From contig JASJFT010000238.1 in NCBI GenBank assembly GCA_030770425.1, positions 9,731-68,078 of the forward strand: 58,348 bases of DNA, given 5' to 3'. The stretch is from Darksidea phi. Taxonomy: Eukaryota; Ascomycota; Dothideomycetes; Pleosporales; Lentitheciaceae. Made by a program: the position numbers and the translations under genes. Positions within the stretch are counted from its first letter, which is position 1. Each line of letters starts with the position of its first letter. Shown in pieces: positions 57,451 to 58,348 of the stretch. The notes beneath the pieces are model-generated. The model saw nothing but the letters and a program-made list of their open reading frames with translations, had not been told where the DNA came from and ran no database searches.

Positions 57451-58348
57451 GTATCTTAACTAAGACCTATAGGTAAATATTATATAGTTTAATTATATAA
57501 TAATTAGAGAACTTTTCTAATTCTAGTACGAAACTCTATTAGTCCTCCCTCCCTCTTACTTCTATATTACCGCCTTAATTACTAGGGCGTTTACTAGCTA
57601 TTCGAATCCTCTATACTCTACTAAGGACTCGAAGAATTAGATATCTAAATCGATATTACTAATTATCTACTATAGCCTTATATTCTAATCGCGAATAAAG
57701 ATATCGTTTACTAGAGTTAAGCTTATATCGCTAGTTAGCTATATTCCTACGTTAATACGGATATACTATACCAAGTACCTAGAGGAGAACCTTACTATCG
57801 AAGATAAGAAGACGTAATATCCTAGTACTATCTAGGTCTACTACCCTCTTATCCCCTAATCCTAGTTCTCGTAGCTTCTTCTTTAAACGTCCCTTCGCTT
57901 TCTTAGAAATATCGATAATACGAATAATCGTAGTTTAGTAGATAGTATTTAGCTTATTATAGGAGATTAGTCGATTTATCGTACTTTATATAGTATACGG
58001 TATTCGATTATTAAATAGATAGTCTTTTATACCTTTATATATAATTATTTAGTATAAACGCTACTTTTTTAGTTTATATCCTTTAGTTTATATTTCTTAG
58101 TTTATATCCCTTTATTTATATCCCTTAGTTCGCGTCCCTTAGTTTATATCCCTTAGTTCTAGTAGTTCCTCTCTTCTATACTCTACCCCCTTCCTCTAGA
58201 CTATATATTAAGACTCGTATCGGATAAAGCTAGTATTAGCTACCTACTATTCTACGGGCCGACGTTAAGTATTCTACTCTTTTTATATATAATTAAAATT
58301 TTAGTACTAGTCTTTAGATATATATAGTTTATTATTAAGTAGAAAAAC
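57451..58348. other. Unassigned, less AT-extreme repeat-like DNA
   Basis: This has more C/G than the adjacent elements and no open frame. The minus strand at about 57,830-58,060 has a short basic stretch with coding character (KGRLKKKLRELGLGDKR) but I cannot place it. It could be a diverged continuation of the inverted gypsy copy or another element. Confidence 0.4.
58071..58154. repeat. 14-bp tandem repeat x6
   Basis: Six exact-period units begin at 58,071, 58,085, 58,099, 58,113, 58,127 and 58,141, with consensus AGTTTATATCCCTT. One unit reads AGTTCGCGTCCCTT. Confidence 0.9.

Overview
This window is nuclear DNA of a filamentous ascomycete, most likely a pleosporalean Dothideomycete. The introns are 48-73 nt with GTRNGT donors and CTRAY branch sites. 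The gene families are fungal. Gene-rich GC-balanced DNA (about 1-31,000) abuts a 27 kb AT-rich block of dead retrotransposons (about 31,090-58,348) that carries the signature of repeat-induced point mutation (RIP). I saw no tRNA, rRNA or CRISPR array.

The left block (1,814-19,768) is housekeeping. FAS2 (fatty acid synthase alpha, minus strand) and FAS1 (beta, plus strand) are divergent around a shared 1.34 kb GC-rich promoter region. Together they encode all catalytic domains of the cytosolic type I fatty acid synthase. Downstream are a Brl1/Brr6-type nuclear-envelope protein gene and a gene for a conserved disordered protein. Two related repeat regions (1-700 and 20,520-21,660) flank this block in the same orientation. 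Each has a 20-22 bp minisatellite and a conserved imperfect palindrome.

The middle block (21,974-30,897) is accessory. It holds a large HET-domain gene with two repeat arrays, the second made of ankyrin repeats and crossed by a 100-N assembly gap. It also holds a Ser/Thr-rich secreted-protein gene that has lost its 5' end next to a pogo-type transposase fragment. A hemerythrin-like gene is broken by one nonsense codon. A seven-helix rhodopsin-domain gene has lost its 3' end at the edge of the repeat block.

The right block is nested LTR retrotransposons. A minus-strand Ty1/copia element is split by a 10.6 kb Ty3/gypsy element with 263 bp LTRs (35,295-45,922). A second, inverted copy of that element lies at 53,746 to about 57,450. 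A chromodomain Ty3/gypsy element (46,724-53,743, 446 bp LTRs, AGTAT target duplication) inserted at the edge of that copy. All are inactivated by CpA-to-TpA type transitions, so no open frame of useful length remains. The least expected signals are an antisense coiled-coil coding relic in the chromodomain element, the in-phase TAG of the Brl1-like gene, and the palindrome with a compensatory base-pair change in the flanking repeats.
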